Shown: one piece after another, positions 29,482-38,292 of the stretch
Layout: each line of letters opens with the position of its first letter
Numbering within the stretch: position 1 is the first letter of the stretch
Assembly (NCBI RefSeq): GCF_003860465.1
Contig: NZ_CP034183.1
Span: 2,311,501-2,375,500 of the forward strand
Direction: 5' to 3'
Origin: Deinococcus psychrotolerans
GTDB lineage: Bacteria > Deinococcota > Deinococci > Deinococcales > Deinococcaceae
Length of the DNA stretch: 64,000 nucleotides
Translations under genes and position numbers: made by a program
The notes under the pieces: generated by a model
What the model was told of the DNA's origin: nothing
Databases searched by the model: none
The model's input: the letters and a program-made list of their open reading frames with translations, nothing else

Positions 29482-30354
29482 TCAGCTGTGCGTCCGCTCA
29501 AGCAGCCCGAACCAACCAGCCATCACTGCTCCCGCCTGCACGATGTCGTGGGGACGGCCCAAGTCCACGCCGCTGCCCGCAAACGGCACCCGCGCGGTGG
29601 TGTGCGACTTGATACGCAAATCTTCAAAGTTGCCGTGATCGCTGCTGATGACGGCCCGCCCGCCCGCGCCGAGAACGCCGCCCAAAAAAGCGTCGAGGTG
29701 CTGCATGTAGCGCCGACCCGCCGCGCCCAGTTCCGGCGGCGCGTCCGGTTTGCCTTCGTGGCCGAGCAGGTCGCTGAGCCACAAATCCAGCACCAATAAA
29801 TCGCGGTGCTGGGCTGCCCTCGCCACTTGCTCACCCATATAAGCCAACTCGCTCAAGGTCTGGGTGGCCGCCCACGGTGAGCCGTAACGCAGGCCCAAAG
29901 TTGGGGAAATGCTGGGCAAGTCGAGCGGATTGAGGGCCAAGCCTGCAGCCAGAAAGCTGAACGGAAAACAGCCGTAGCGGGGGCGTTTGGCGTGGGCGGC
30001 AAAGTAACCCGGCGGATAAAAGTTGAGCAGCGCCGCGCTCAGGCCCGCCTGCTTTAAGCGTACCGGCAGCGCCGACTCACGCAGGAGGGCCTGCAAAGTG
30101 GGGCCGGGGTGCGGCCCGAAGTGTTCGCCCGCGCCGCCTTTGCCCATCAACCGCACCGCATTCTGCCCAGTCAGCCAGCAGCTCTGGCCAGTGCCAGACT
30201 GCGGCAGGCCCGCGACGCCCAAAGTGGTGTCAAGTGCGAGCCCAGCGTCAATGATGGGGCGCAGGGTGGGTAAGTCTTGTTCCCAGACCGAGCCGCTCGG
30301 CGCGTCTTCGGGGTGGCCCACGCCGTCTAAGGCCAACCAGATGACGCCGCTCAT
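29482..30354 (-). CDS. Alkaline-phosphatase-superfamily metalloenzyme (iPGM-like)
   Basis: 290 residues with metal-site signatures of the cofactor-independent phosphoglycerate mutase / phosphatase superfamily: LALDGVGHP at the N-terminus, nucleophile region [25 protein letters not shown] and SHTTARVPF. It is much shorter than a true iPGM (about 510), lacking the inserted transferase domain, so it is more likely a phosphatase or phosphodiesterase-type hydrolase. Substrate unknown. Confidence 0.8.
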   Translation of the reverse strand: MSGVIWLALDGVGHPEDAPSGSVWEQDLPTLRPIIDAGLALDTTLGVAGLPQSGTGQSCWLTGQNAVRLMGKGGAGEHFGPHPGPTLQALLRESALPVRLKQAGLSAALLNFYPPGYFAAHAKRPRYGCFPFSFLAAGLALNPLDLPSISPTLGLRYGSPWAATQTLSELAYMGEQVARAAQHRDLLVLDLWLSDLLGHEGKPDAPPELGAAGRRYMQHLDAFLGGVLGAGGRAVISSDHGNFEDLRIKSHTTARVPFAGSGVDLGRPHDIVQAGAVMAGWFGLLERTHS

Positions 30355-30407
30355 GGGCCTAATCTCATAGGCGCAGTCTCATTAGTGCAGTCTAGGCGCT
30401 CTGGGGG

Positions 30408-30593
30408 TTACTTTTTCTTCCAACTCCAGGCGCGGAGGGCGTCTACGGCAAACCAGATGGCCAGCACGCCCAGCAGGGCGGTGGCGATCCAACTGCGTTG
30501 TTGGGCGAAATAAATGGCAGTGCCGCCGCAGACCAGCGCCAACAGCACACTGAACAGCAGCACATACTTGACGGGAACGCGGCGTCCGAACAT
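30408..30593 (-). CDS. Small two-span membrane protein, 61 aa
   Basis: Two hydrophobic segments (about 9-27 and 34-52) with basic ends ([15 protein letters not shown]). No family recognised. TAAGCT on the minus strand (plus-strand 30600-30605) lies exactly six bases before the ATG, which supports a real leaderless gene. Divergent from crtO. Confidence 0.65.
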   Translation of the reverse strand: MFGRRVPVKYVLLFSVLLALVCGGTAIYFAQQRSWIATALLGVLAIWFAVDALRAWSWKKK

Positions 30594-30704
30594 GACAAGA
30601 GCTTAACGCGCCGACTCTGGCCCAGTTCTGACAAAGGCGTGCTGACGAACAACCGCAAGACTTCTGACCTTCTGTGCCCACACCCCTCACGGCATAATGA
30701 GCAG

Positions 30705-32252
30705 ATGCCCGATTTTGACGTACTGGTGATGGGCGCGGGTCACAACGCCCTGGTGACAGCGGCGTATGCCGCGCAAGCGGGCCTCAAGGTCGGCGTTTTT
30801 GAGCGGCGGCACATCGTCGGCGGAGCGGTGAGCACCGAAGAACTGGTGCCCGGCTACCGCTTCGACTACGGCGGCAGCGCCCACATTCTGATTCGGATGA
30901 CCAAAGTGGTGCAGGAACTGGAACTCAGCCGTTACGGCCTGCATTACTTGGAAGTCGATCCGATGTTTCAGGCCTCCGATGGTGAAACGCCCTGGTTCAT
31001 GTACCGCGACGCCGAGCGCACCATCGACGAACTCAACCAGATTTTCCCGGGGCAGGGCGACGCTTACCGCAAGTTCCTGTCTGACTGGACGCCGTTTGCC
31101 GACGCGGTGGCCGATCTGTTCAACTCCGCGCCCGGCCCGCTTGAACTCGGCAAGATGCTGGTCAACAGCGGCAAGGGCCGCGACATGAGCAGGCAACTCG
31201 CCACCATTTTGCGCCCTTACGGCGACGTGGCCCGCGAGACCTTCAGCGAAGAACGGGTGCGTGCGCCCCTGACCTGGATGGCCGCTCAGTCCGGCCCGCC
31301 CCCGTCCGACCCGCTCAGCGCTCCCTTTTTGCTGTGGCACCCGCTCTACCACCAGGGCGGCGTGGCGCGGCCCAAAGGTGGCAGCGGCGGCCTGACCAAA
31401 GCGCTCAGGTTGGCGATTGAAGAAAACGGCGGGCAAGTCTTTGTCAACGCTCCCGTCAAGCGGATTCTGGTGGAAAACGGCAAGGCCACCGGCATTGAAC
31501 TCGAAGACGGCAGCCGCTTCACGGGCCGCTCGGTGGTGGCGGGCAGTCACATTCTGACCACTGCCGCCACTCTGCCCGACGAATATGTGCCGGAAGCGGC
31601 CAAGCGGGTGCGCGTCGGCAACGGCTTTGGGATGATTTTGCGGCTGGCCCTGAATGGCAAGGTCAAATACCGCAACCACACCGAGCCGGACTCGCGGGTG
31701 GCGCTGGGCCTGCTGATCAAAAACGAGCGCCAACTGATGAAGGCTTACGGCGAATACCTGGCCGGAGAACCCACCACCGACCCGCCGATCATCGCCATGA
31801 GTTTCAGCGCGGTGGACGACGCTCTGGCCCCTCCCGGCTGCGACGTGCTGTGGCTGTGGGCGCAGTATTACCCGTATGAGCTGGCGTCTGGAACGTGGGA
31901 AAGCCGGGTGGCCGAGGCCCGCGACAACATCCTGACCGCCTTCGAGCACTACGCCCCCGGCACCCGCGACATGATCGTGGGCGAACTGGTGCAGACCCCG
32001 CAGTGGCTGGAAAGCAATCTGGGCCTGCACCGGGGCAACGTGATGCACCTGGAGATGTCATTCGACCAGATGTTTTCGTTCCGGCCCTGGATGCAGGCCA
32101 GCCAGTACAAATGGCCGGGCGTCAAGGGGCTGTACCTGACCGGCGCGAGTACCCACCCCGGCGGCGGCATCATGGGCGCGTCGGGCCGGAACGCGGCGCG
32201 GGTGCTGATTCACGACATGACGCGGCGCAAAGTCTGGGGGCTGGGCAAATGA
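30705..32252 (+). CDS. crtO: Beta-carotene/gamma-carotene ketolase CrtO
   Basis: FAD-dependent carotenoid oxidoreductase of 515 residues. N-terminal dinucleotide-binding motif [18 protein letters not shown], then [15 protein letters not shown]-terminal FAD motif [20 protein letters not shown]. It strongly resembles the Deinococcus ketolase that introduces the 4-keto group of deinoxanthin rather than the desaturase CrtI. CATAAT (30693-30698) is six bases upstream of the ATG. It leads a same-strand operon with a cyclase-hydratase fusion and an acyltransferase. Confidence 0.92.
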   Translation: MPDFDVLVMGAGHNALVTAAYAAQAGLKVGVFERRHIVGGAVSTEELVPGYRFDYGGSAHILIRMTKVVQELELSRYGLHYLEVDPMFQASDGETPWFMYRDAERTIDELNQIFPGQGDAYRKFLSDWTPFADAVADLFNSAPGPLELGKMLVNSGKGRDMSRQLATILRPYGDVARETFSEERVRAPLTWMAAQSGPPPSDPLSAPFLLWHPLYHQGGVARPKGGSGGLTKALRLAIEENGGQVFVNAPVKRILVENGKATGIELEDGSRFTGRSVVAGSHILTTAATLPDEYVPEAAKRVRVGNGFGMILRLALNGKVKYRNHTEPDSRVALGLLIKNERQLMKAYGEYLAGEPTTDPPIIAMSFSAVDDALAPPGCDVLWLWAQYYPYELASGTWESRVAEARDNILTAFEHYAPGTRDMIVGELVQTPQWLESNLGLHRGNVMHLEMSFDQMFSFRPWMQASQYKWPGVKGLYLTGASTHPGGGIMGASGRNAARVLIHDMTRRKVWGLGK

Positions 32253-32295
32253 AGCGGGCGGGGGTGAATGAGCGGAGCGGCTGCCCTCTGTGGCC

Positions 32296-33813
32296 ATGAC
32301 TTACCTTCAGTACCACCTCACCTTCATCTTGCCGCTGCTGCTGCTGCTGATCGGCTTGACGTGGTGGCAAACCCGTCGGGGGCAGCCGGTAGCGGGAGAG
32401 TTCCGACCCGAGAACAAATGGGCCTGGACGACTTTTTTGCTGTTCCCGCTGATCCCCATGCTGTACACGACGCCTTGGGACAACTACTTGGTGTTCAAGC
32501 AGGTCTGGAATTATCCGCCGGAAAGGGTACTGGGCCGCCTGCTGTACGTGCCTTATGAGGAGTACGCCTTCTTCGCTTTGCAAACGCTGATCACGGGGCT
32601 GTGGCTGTACTTTTTGCTGCGGCGCTCCGGCCCGCCGCGCATTTCTGCCTCGCCGCTGCTGACGCGCTGGGGCTTGGCGGGTTTGTGGCTGGGTGTGGCG
32701 TTTGCGGGCGTGGTGATGCTGCGCTTTGAGCCGACCTTCTATATGGGGCTGATCTTGGCGTGGGCCGCTCCCGTTTTGGCAGGGCTGTCGGCTTTTGGCG
32801 GCGACTTGGTGATGGGCAGGCCGCGCCTGTTTTGGCTGGCGACCATCCCGCCGACTTTGTATTTGTGGGCCACTGATCTCTTTGCCATCCACAACGGTAT
32901 CTGGAGCATTTCGCCGCGCTACACCCTCGGTTGGAATCTGGGCGGGGTCTTGCCCGTTGAGGAAATGATCTTTTTCCTGATCACCAACCTGCTGATCGCG
33001 ACGGGCCTGATGGCCTTTTTACATCCGGTGGCGCTCACGCGGGTCAACGTCCTCAAACAGGTATTTCAGCCGTGGCAGGGCTTTTTGCTGCTCTACGCGT
33101 TGCTCAAAATTCCGGTTCCTTTGTGGCCGGACGGGTTCCCACTCCTCGGCACGCTGAGTACCGGGGCGCTCTTTTTGGCGGGCCTGAGTTGGGCTTGGCA
33201 GAAAGTCGGCCCGAAATCGCTGATTCTGGCGGCGCTGGCCTTTGGCGTCGGACTGGGCGTGGAAGTGCTGGGCACGCGCACCGGCTTTCCGTTTGGCAGC
33301 TACAGTTACGCGGGCGCACCGGGCCTCACCTTGCTGAGCGTGCCGCTGCTGGTGCCGCTGGGCTGGTTTGCCATGACTTTATCGGCGGCGCTGCTGACCA
33401 GGGGCCGCGCTTGGCTGGCGGGCCTGCTTTTGGTGGCGTGGGACATCGGCCTGGAGCCGCTGATGACCGCGCAGGGCTTTTGGGCTTGGAGTGACGCCAG
33501 AGCGCTGTGGGCTGGAGCGCCGATTCAAAACTTCGTGGGCTGGTGGGCGGTGGGCGCGGGGCTGGTGTGGGCCTTTGGCAAGATTGCGCCGGAACTGTAT
33601 CAGGTTGTAGGCAAGGCGCAGGCCTCTCTCCCGGCTGATTTCCGCCTCGCCTACTTGATCGAAGCCGCTTTCTTGCCGTTCGGCTTGTTGCTGCTCGGCT
33701 TGCCGTTGGCGGCTCTTTTGACCGCTGTGGCAATGGGTGCGGCGGTTTGGGCAGTGCTGAGAAACAGTGCGGTCTCGGCCAAACGCGTGAGATCACATGA
33801 CCAACCCACCTGA
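32296..33813 (+). CDS. Lycopene cyclase (CrtYcd type) fused to CruF carotenoid hydratase
   Basis: 505 residues, about fourteen membrane spans. Residues 1-245 hold both halves of the heterodimer-type lycopene cyclase, each marked by an EE pair: [16 protein letters not shown] and [14 protein letters not shown]. Residues 255-505 match the CruF/carotenoid 1',2'-hydratase family: [39 protein letters not shown] and QNFVGWW. In Deinococcus radiodurans these activities come from separate proteins. They act on opposite ends of the same C40 chain on the way to deinoxanthin. ATG 32296 is preferred; a GTG two codons earlier is possible. Overlaps the acyltransferase gene by 17 bp. Confidence 0.88.
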   Translation: MTYLQYHLTFILPLLLLLIGLTWWQTRRGQPVAGEFRPENKWAWTTFLLFPLIPMLYTTPWDNYLVFKQVWNYPPERVLGRLLYVPYEEYAFFALQTLITGLWLYFLLRRSGPPRISASPLLTRWGLAGLWLGVAFAGVVMLRFEPTFYMGLILAWAAPVLAGLSAFGGDLVMGRPRLFWLATIPPTLYLWATDLFAIHNGIWSISPRYTLGWNLGGVLPVEEMIFFLITNLLIATGLMAFLHPVALTRVNVLKQVFQPWQGFLLLYALLKIPVPLWPDGFPLLGTLSTGALFLAGLSWAWQKVGPKSLILAALAFGVGLGVEVLGTRTGFPFGSYSYAGAPGLTLLSVPLLVPLGWFAMTLSAALLTRGRAWLAGLLLVAWDIGLEPLMTAQGFWAWSDARALWAGAPIQNFVGWWAVGAGLVWAFGKIAPELYQVVGKAQASLPADFRLAYLIEAAFLPFGLLLLGLPLAALLTAVAMGAAVWAVLRNSAVSAKRVRSHDQPT

Positions 33814-34453
33814 CTTTTTTGAGTGGATGCTCAGAAGCACCATTCGCGCTCAGGTCAGAAGCGGTTTGCGCGGCTTGTGGGTGCGCGGCGAGTTGCCGTC
33901 AGGCGCGGCAGTGCTGGCTCCTTCGCATCACTCGTGGTGGGACGGGTACGTGCTGCGCGAAGTGGCTTGGCAACTCGGTCAACCGTTCTGCGTGCTGATG
34001 ACCGAGCGGCAACTGTCTATTTTTCCGTTTCTGCGCCTCGTCGGGGCCATCGGCGCTCACGAACTGCGGCCCGCTTTAAGGGCCTCAAAGACTGGACACT
34101 GGGTGGTCGTTTTTCCCGAAGGCCGTTTGGAACCGCTCGGCAAGGTGCGGCGTATAGAAGCGGGCGCGGCGTGGCTGGCGGGGGCTTCCGGCGCGGCGCT
34201 GATTCCGGTGGCTCTCCGGGTGGTGCTGCGCGGCCAGCCCAAGCCCGAAGCGTACCTCCGTTTTGGACAGGCTGTCGCGGGGCCAGATTTGCCGGAAGCG
34301 CTTCAAGCTGAGCTTGATCTGCTGGACGCCGAACTGCTCGGCAGCGACCCGGAGCAGCCGCTGGCGGGATATTTGCGCTTGACCGGCGGGCCGAGTGTAC
34401 GTGACGGACAACCGGACTTGGCGACACGTTGGCTGGCTCGCCTGACGCGCTGA
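33797..34453 (+). CDS. Lysophospholipid acyltransferase-like protein
   Basis: 218 residues of the PlsC/LPLAT fold with catalytic HxxxxD (HHSWWD), the acceptor loop [14 protein letters not shown] and a hydrophobic core region. Classic members acylate lysophosphatidate; here the gene overlaps the carotenoid cyclase-hydratase by 17 bp, so a carotenoid or glyco-carotenoid acyltransferase is an alternative. The short length and single domain fit either. Confidence 0.82.
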   Translation: MTNPPDFFEWMLRSTIRAQVRSGLRGLWVRGELPSGAAVLAPSHHSWWDGYVLREVAWQLGQPFCVLMTERQLSIFPFLRLVGAIGAHELRPALRASKTGHWVVVFPEGRLEPLGKVRRIEAGAAWLAGASGAALIPVALRVVLRGQPKPEAYLRFGQAVAGPDLPEALQAELDLLDAELLGSDPEQPLAGYLRLTGGPSVRDGQPDLATRWLARLTR

Positions 34454-34487
34454 GCTACGAGAAACAGTTGACAAATTTCAAAACAGC

Positions 34488-34518
34488 ACCGCCCTCGGCA
34501 CAGCCGCGAGAGGGCGGT
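34488..34518. terminator. Hairpin between convergent genes
   Basis: ACCGCCCTC (34488-34496) pairs perfectly with GAGGGCGGT (34510-34518). It lies between the ends of the acyltransferase gene (plus) and the PadR-partner gene (minus); on the minus strand it is followed by GCTGTTTTG, a weak T tract. Confidence 0.7.
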
Positions 34519-34542
34519 CAAGGTCTGGGGTTGAACAAATTT

Positions 34543-35646
34543 TTAAGGACGCTGCACCGACTGAGTAGGCACGACGCTATAAGCATCCGGCCCGAAATGT
34601 CCGCTGAGTTCCAGAATCAGCGCCGGGGCGGGGTGGGCGGCGTCCCAGTGGTGGATTTTACCCGTGTCGCGGTAGGGATCGAGCGCGGCTTGAAAGGCGT
34701 TCACATCGGAATAAAGTTTGAAATGTTTGGCTTCGTTGTCCATCCTAAATTGCACTTGACCGTCTTTGGCTTGGTTGACATTGCTTTTCAAGATGATATT
34801 GCCGCTGTTCAGTAACTCTCCCCCGGTTTTCTGACTTGTCCAGTCGCCAAAAACAGGTGTCACGAAAGCGTAGACGGCATCTTTTTTGAAAGTGCCTTTG
34901 AAGGTGATGTCGCTGGTGTTGCCGTTGGGTTCCAAGCTGTTCATGACACTTCCAGCATTGAGTTTCGGCCCTGACATGATCAACGTCAGCGTATAGAGAT
35001 CGTTGAGCACCCGCCAGTCATCCGTTTCAAGGTGAATGTTGGTTGCCCCAGCCGTTAATGTGGGATTTGTCCAGCCCCTCACGCGCACGTTGGCCCCGGT
35101 GTTTTTGAGAGTAGAAACGAGCAAATCCGTGTGCAGATAGGTTTTGCCCTCTTGACTCAGCGTTGCGCCCTTCCACTGGGCCGTATTGAGCGGATACTGG
35201 GAGCGCGGCGCATCCGGTACGGTAAGAGTAGCGGCGTTCGGCGGGCCGCTGAGTTCGCCGCCCGCTGTTTTGATGGAGTCCATCAGTTGCTCAAAATTGA
35301 GGTAACTGGACGGCCACATATTCTCCACACTGCCGTAAATACTTTTGACCTGTGCCAATCCCTGCGGCAAGGTGGTGAGCAGGGTGGTCGCCAGCAGCAA
35401 ACTCAGCGCACCCGCTTTGCCCAGTGCCGGAACGGTATGCACGCCCAGCATTCCGCCGCTGACCCGCACGGGCGTGCCGAGTTCGCGCAAAGTTTGGCGC
35501 TCGGCATCTTCGGAACTCAGACCGCCCAGCCGGAACTCGGCCACCCGCTCGTTGATGTGCCCCTGCAATTCGGTTTGCAGTTCGCGCCGCGCTCGGCCCC
35601 ACAGTCCCCGCGTGGCCGCCCTCAAATACCGCTCGGTCTGCTTCAT
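34543..35646 (-). CDS. PadR-partner membrane protein with N-terminal permease-prefix-like domain
   Basis: 367 residues. The first 65 residues (MKQTERYLRAATRGLWGRAR, then RELQTELQGHINERVAE and a tetrad of small helices) look like the permease-prefix/HAAS-type domain found next to PadR regulators. One hydrophobic span follows (GALSLLLATTLLTTLPQG), then a large extracytoplasmic beta-rich region with no known family and an actin-like DPYRDTGKIHHWDAAHP segment. ATG 35646 overlaps the PadR stop (ATGA) and follows GGGAGG. Possibly an envelope sensor or anti-regulator; function unknown. Confidence 0.7.
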   Translation of the reverse strand: MKQTERYLRAATRGLWGRARRELQTELQGHINERVAEFRLGGLSSEDAERQTLRELGTPVRVSGGMLGVHTVPALGKAGALSLLLATTLLTTLPQGLAQVKSIYGSVENMWPSSYLNFEQLMDSIKTAGGELSGPPNAATLTVPDAPRSQYPLNTAQWKGATLSQEGKTYLHTDLLVSTLKNTGANVRVRGWTNPTLTAGATNIHLETDDWRVLNDLYTLTLIMSGPKLNAGSVMNSLEPNGNTSDITFKGTFKKDAVYAFVTPVFGDWTSQKTGGELLNSGNIILKSNVNQAKDGQVQFRMDNEAKHFKLYSDVNAFQAALDPYRDTGKIHHWDAAHPAPALILELSGHFGPDAYSVVPTQSVQRP

Positions 35647-36017
35647 GCTGTGCCTCCCAGTTGCATTGAATCCAGTTGCCACAACTTGCCGAGTTGCTGG
35701 CTGAACGTCTCAAACTCCCGCCGCCTGGCCTCCAATTCGCGCCCGCCACTTTCGGTCAGGGCGTAGACCTTGACCGGGCTGCCACTGCGCGGAGCCGGCT
35801 GAAATTCGCCGCGCACAAATCCGGCTTTTTCCAAGCGGTGCAGCGCCGGATACAAGCTGCCGACTTTCAAGTCGAAGTAGCCCTGGGTGCGCTCCTGCGC
35901 CTGCTTGCTGATTTCCAGACCGTATTTGGGCTGTCCCTGAATGATGCTCAGCAAAATGAGGTCGAGGTGGCCGCGCAGCAAATTGGCGTCGGGCGAGCTG
36001 GGTACGGAGCTGGACAT
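35643..36017 (-). CDS. PadR-family transcriptional regulator
   Basis: 124 residues: winged helix with the family hallmark LDLILLSIIQGQPKYGLEI, KVGSLYPALHRLEKAG and VYALTESGG, followed by a helical dimerisation tail. Such repressors usually control the gene they are coupled to, here the membrane protein overlapping by 4 bp. AAAGGAG lies nine bases before the ATG. Upstream (36040-36080) are TATCG direct repeats around a TATATA-like -10 that could be the operator. Confidence 0.88.
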   Translation of the reverse strand: MSSSVPSSPDANLLRGHLDLILLSIIQGQPKYGLEISKQAQERTQGYFDLKVGSLYPALHRLEKAGFVRGEFQPAPRSGSPVKVYALTESGGRELEARRREFETFSQQLGKLWQLDSMQLGGTA

Positions 36018-36173
36018 AAGGGGAATCTCCTTTGATCGAAGTGCGGTATCGAAACGCTCTATCGTGTTCCTATATACTGCGCCGCGCCGCCAGAAAAGTC
36101 AAGGCCCACGAACTCGCCTGCTTCTGCTGGGTTTACGCTGCTGTGCCTAGACAGTTGTGCTTATAGTTGGGTC

Positions 36174-37454
36174 ATGCGACTCAACACCCGACTCTCCGCG
36201 CTGCTTGCTCTTTCGCTGGGCCTCGCCGCTGCCGCGCCCGCCACACTGGTGCTGGGCAGCGGCACGCCGACGCCGCTGCCACCCAGCGTGATCGGCGGTT
36301 TCAATTACGGCAACTGGATGCCGGTGGTGGAAGCCAAAAAAGACCTGCGGAGCGTGGCCCCGACTCTCCTGCGCTTTCCCGGCGGCAACGTTGGCGACGA
36401 GAATGACCTGACGGCGGCCAGTCTGGTGCCGCTCAAATCCAACTTGGAACTGCTGACTACCGGCCTGACCCCGCCCGCCCTGATGGTGCAGACCCGCGTG
36501 TTCGGCGGCAAGCCGGGAGCCAAGAACCAACCTCAAGATGCTGCCCAAGCCGCCAGGGACGCGCAGGCCGCCAATCTCAAAGTGGCGTACTGGGAAATCG
36601 GCAACGAACCTGATTTGTATTCGGTCAATCGGGGCGACGCAACTTGGACAGCCCAGCGCTACTGCGCCACCTTCCGAGCGCAGCGGCAGGCCATCTTGCA
36701 GGTTGATCCGTCCGCCAAATTCGCGGGGCCAGCGGTGTCGAATACCGGCGATAAAGCCGCCAGCTTTCTGGAGCAGTTTGTCAAGGGCTGCGGCGACATC
36801 GTGGACTTGCTGACCTGGCATGAATACCCCACCGACGGCTTGTCCAGCGACGCGGACGCGCTGGCGAGCGTCTCGGTGATCGACCGCGACGTGAAGCGCT
36901 TTCGGGCGCTGATGGACAGCCAGAGCGGCAACCCGCTGGGCTACACCCGCCGCACGCCGCTGGGCGTCACCGAGTACAGCTTGTCGTATGTGTCGGGTCG
37001 CCCGCGCCACCTGAGCGATCAAGTCGGAGCGCTGTGGGCCGCTGAAGCCACCTTGCGGCTGGCCGAGAACGGCGCGTCGGTGGCCGCTTACTTTGCCCTG
37101 CAGGCCACTGGTGGGCACGGCTTGGTGGACCTGGCGGGCATCCCGAGGCCCACCCTCTACGCTTTCCAGCAGCTTCATGCGTTCACCGGAAGCGGGCTGC
37201 CCATCAGCAGCGGCGATCCGGCCCTCTGGACGCACGCGGCGCAGGACGGCCCACTGCTGACGGTGCTGGTGACGAATACTGCCGCCGAGGCGCACTCGCT
37301 CACCGCCGCGCTGCCGGGCTATCAGCTCGTCGGCGGCAAGACCTTTACCCAAAAAACAGTGGACGATGAAAACGAAATGATCCGTCTGCCGCTGGCCGAC
37401 ACGCTGGATTTGCCTGCACTCTCGCTGACCCGGCTGGTTTACAAGCGGCAGTAA
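36174..37454 (+). CDS. Secreted glycoside hydrolase, clan GH-A type
   Basis: 426 residues. Signal sequence (RLSALLALSLGLAAAAPA), then a predicted (beta/alpha)8 barrel with acid/base Glu145 in YWEIGNEPDLYS and nucleophile candidate Glu267 in GVTEYSLSY, then a beta domain at the C-terminus. The WEIGNEP motif recalls GH39, GH51, GH44 and GH79; the exact family is not clear. TATAGT (36162-36167) is exactly six bases before the ATG. Near a secreted protein and a pullulanase. Confidence 0.78.
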   Translation: MRLNTRLSALLALSLGLAAAAPATLVLGSGTPTPLPPSVIGGFNYGNWMPVVEAKKDLRSVAPTLLRFPGGNVGDENDLTAASLVPLKSNLELLTTGLTPPALMVQTRVFGGKPGAKNQPQDAAQAARDAQAANLKVAYWEIGNEPDLYSVNRGDATWTAQRYCATFRAQRQAILQVDPSAKFAGPAVSNTGDKAASFLEQFVKGCGDIVDLLTWHEYPTDGLSSDADALASVSVIDRDVKRFRALMDSQSGNPLGYTRRTPLGVTEYSLSYVSGRPRHLSDQVGALWAAEATLRLAENGASVAAYFALQATGGHGLVDLAGIPRPTLYAFQQLHAFTGSGLPISSGDPALWTHAAQDGPLLTVLVTNTAAEAHSLTAALPGYQLVGGKTFTQKTVDDENEMIRLPLADTLDLPALSLTRLVYKRQ

Positions 37455-37507
37455 AGACTTGGGCGATTCGTCAGCTTTGGCTCAGCTTGAAAGATCAGGC
37501 TGAGGGC

Positions 37508-38224
37508 ATGAAACTCCTCTGGATTGCCCTGCTGGCCGCCTCCCTCGCCGCCGCCTCGCCTACCACGGCGCAGGGCTACGAGATGAAGTCGTACCTCAAT
37601 CTGAACGGCGCTCAGCCCGCCGCCTTCTGGTGCGATACCCCAGAGCGGGTGCTGGCCGTGACTCAGCCGAAGGGTACCGGCGGCGCGGCCCAACCGGTCA
37701 CTCAGCCGGTCAAGTTGCTGGAATGGGCGGGCGGTGATTCCAGCGTTCAGGATTATCAGTTAGGCCCCAGCGATGCGGGCGCAGGCAACCTCTACACGGC
37801 GCTGACGCCAGCGGGCCAAAAGGTCAGCCAAACGCCCAGGTATTACGTGCATTCCAGCAACATCGAAAACGTCAACGACCCGTTGTACCGGATGACCCAC
37901 GTGAATGCCTTCAAAGTGTCGGCCGGAACCTTCGCGTGCCGCTACAAACCGCAAGCTGCTTTCATCGGAGCCACCGCCAAGCACAGCATTACCGTTTGGG
38001 AAAGCGGTGACAAAGTGACGTACAGCAGCAGCAACCATGACGGCACGCCGGGGCTGTACCTCATGGGCGGCACCCATAGCGGCCAGCACTACCGCTGGAC
38101 GAACAACGGCTACACCTACGCCCTGACTCTGGACGATCCTGCCGCAACTTTAAGCGTGCTGCGCGGCGCGAAAGTGCTGAGCAAGGAAGCGTTTTTGGCC
38201 TATAGCGTGAGCACCAGGAAGTAG
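37508..38224 (+). CDS. Secreted hypothetical protein, 238 aa
   Basis: Begins MKLLWIALLAASLAAASPTTAQG, a signal peptide with cleavage near AQG. The mature part is beta-rich with one Cys pair (FWCDTPE and FACRYKP) and repeated aromatic strands such as KHSITVWESGDKVTYSSS. No family recognised. It lies 53 bp downstream of the glycoside hydrolase on the same strand and may be co-transcribed. The seven-residue longer frame upstream is not used. Confidence 0.65.
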   Translation: MKLLWIALLAASLAAASPTTAQGYEMKSYLNLNGAQPAAFWCDTPERVLAVTQPKGTGGAAQPVTQPVKLLEWAGGDSSVQDYQLGPSDAGAGNLYTALTPAGQKVSQTPRYYVHSSNIENVNDPLYRMTHVNAFKVSAGTFACRYKPQAAFIGATAKHSITVWESGDKVTYSSSNHDGTPGLYLMGGTHSGQHYRWTNNGYTYALTLDDPAATLSVLRGAKVLSKEAFLAYSVSTRK

Positions 38225-38292
38225 GCCGGAGAAGCTGTCCGAATCTGAATGGAGTGCAGGCCAATTCTGCCGCGACACTTTACCAAGCTGAT

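Noticed and set aside
30705..32252. Calling the carotenoid oxidoreductase a phytoene desaturase (CrtI)
   Set aside because: The internal sequence and operon with cyclase and CruF domains fit the CrtO ketolase; no CrtI or CrtB is nearby.
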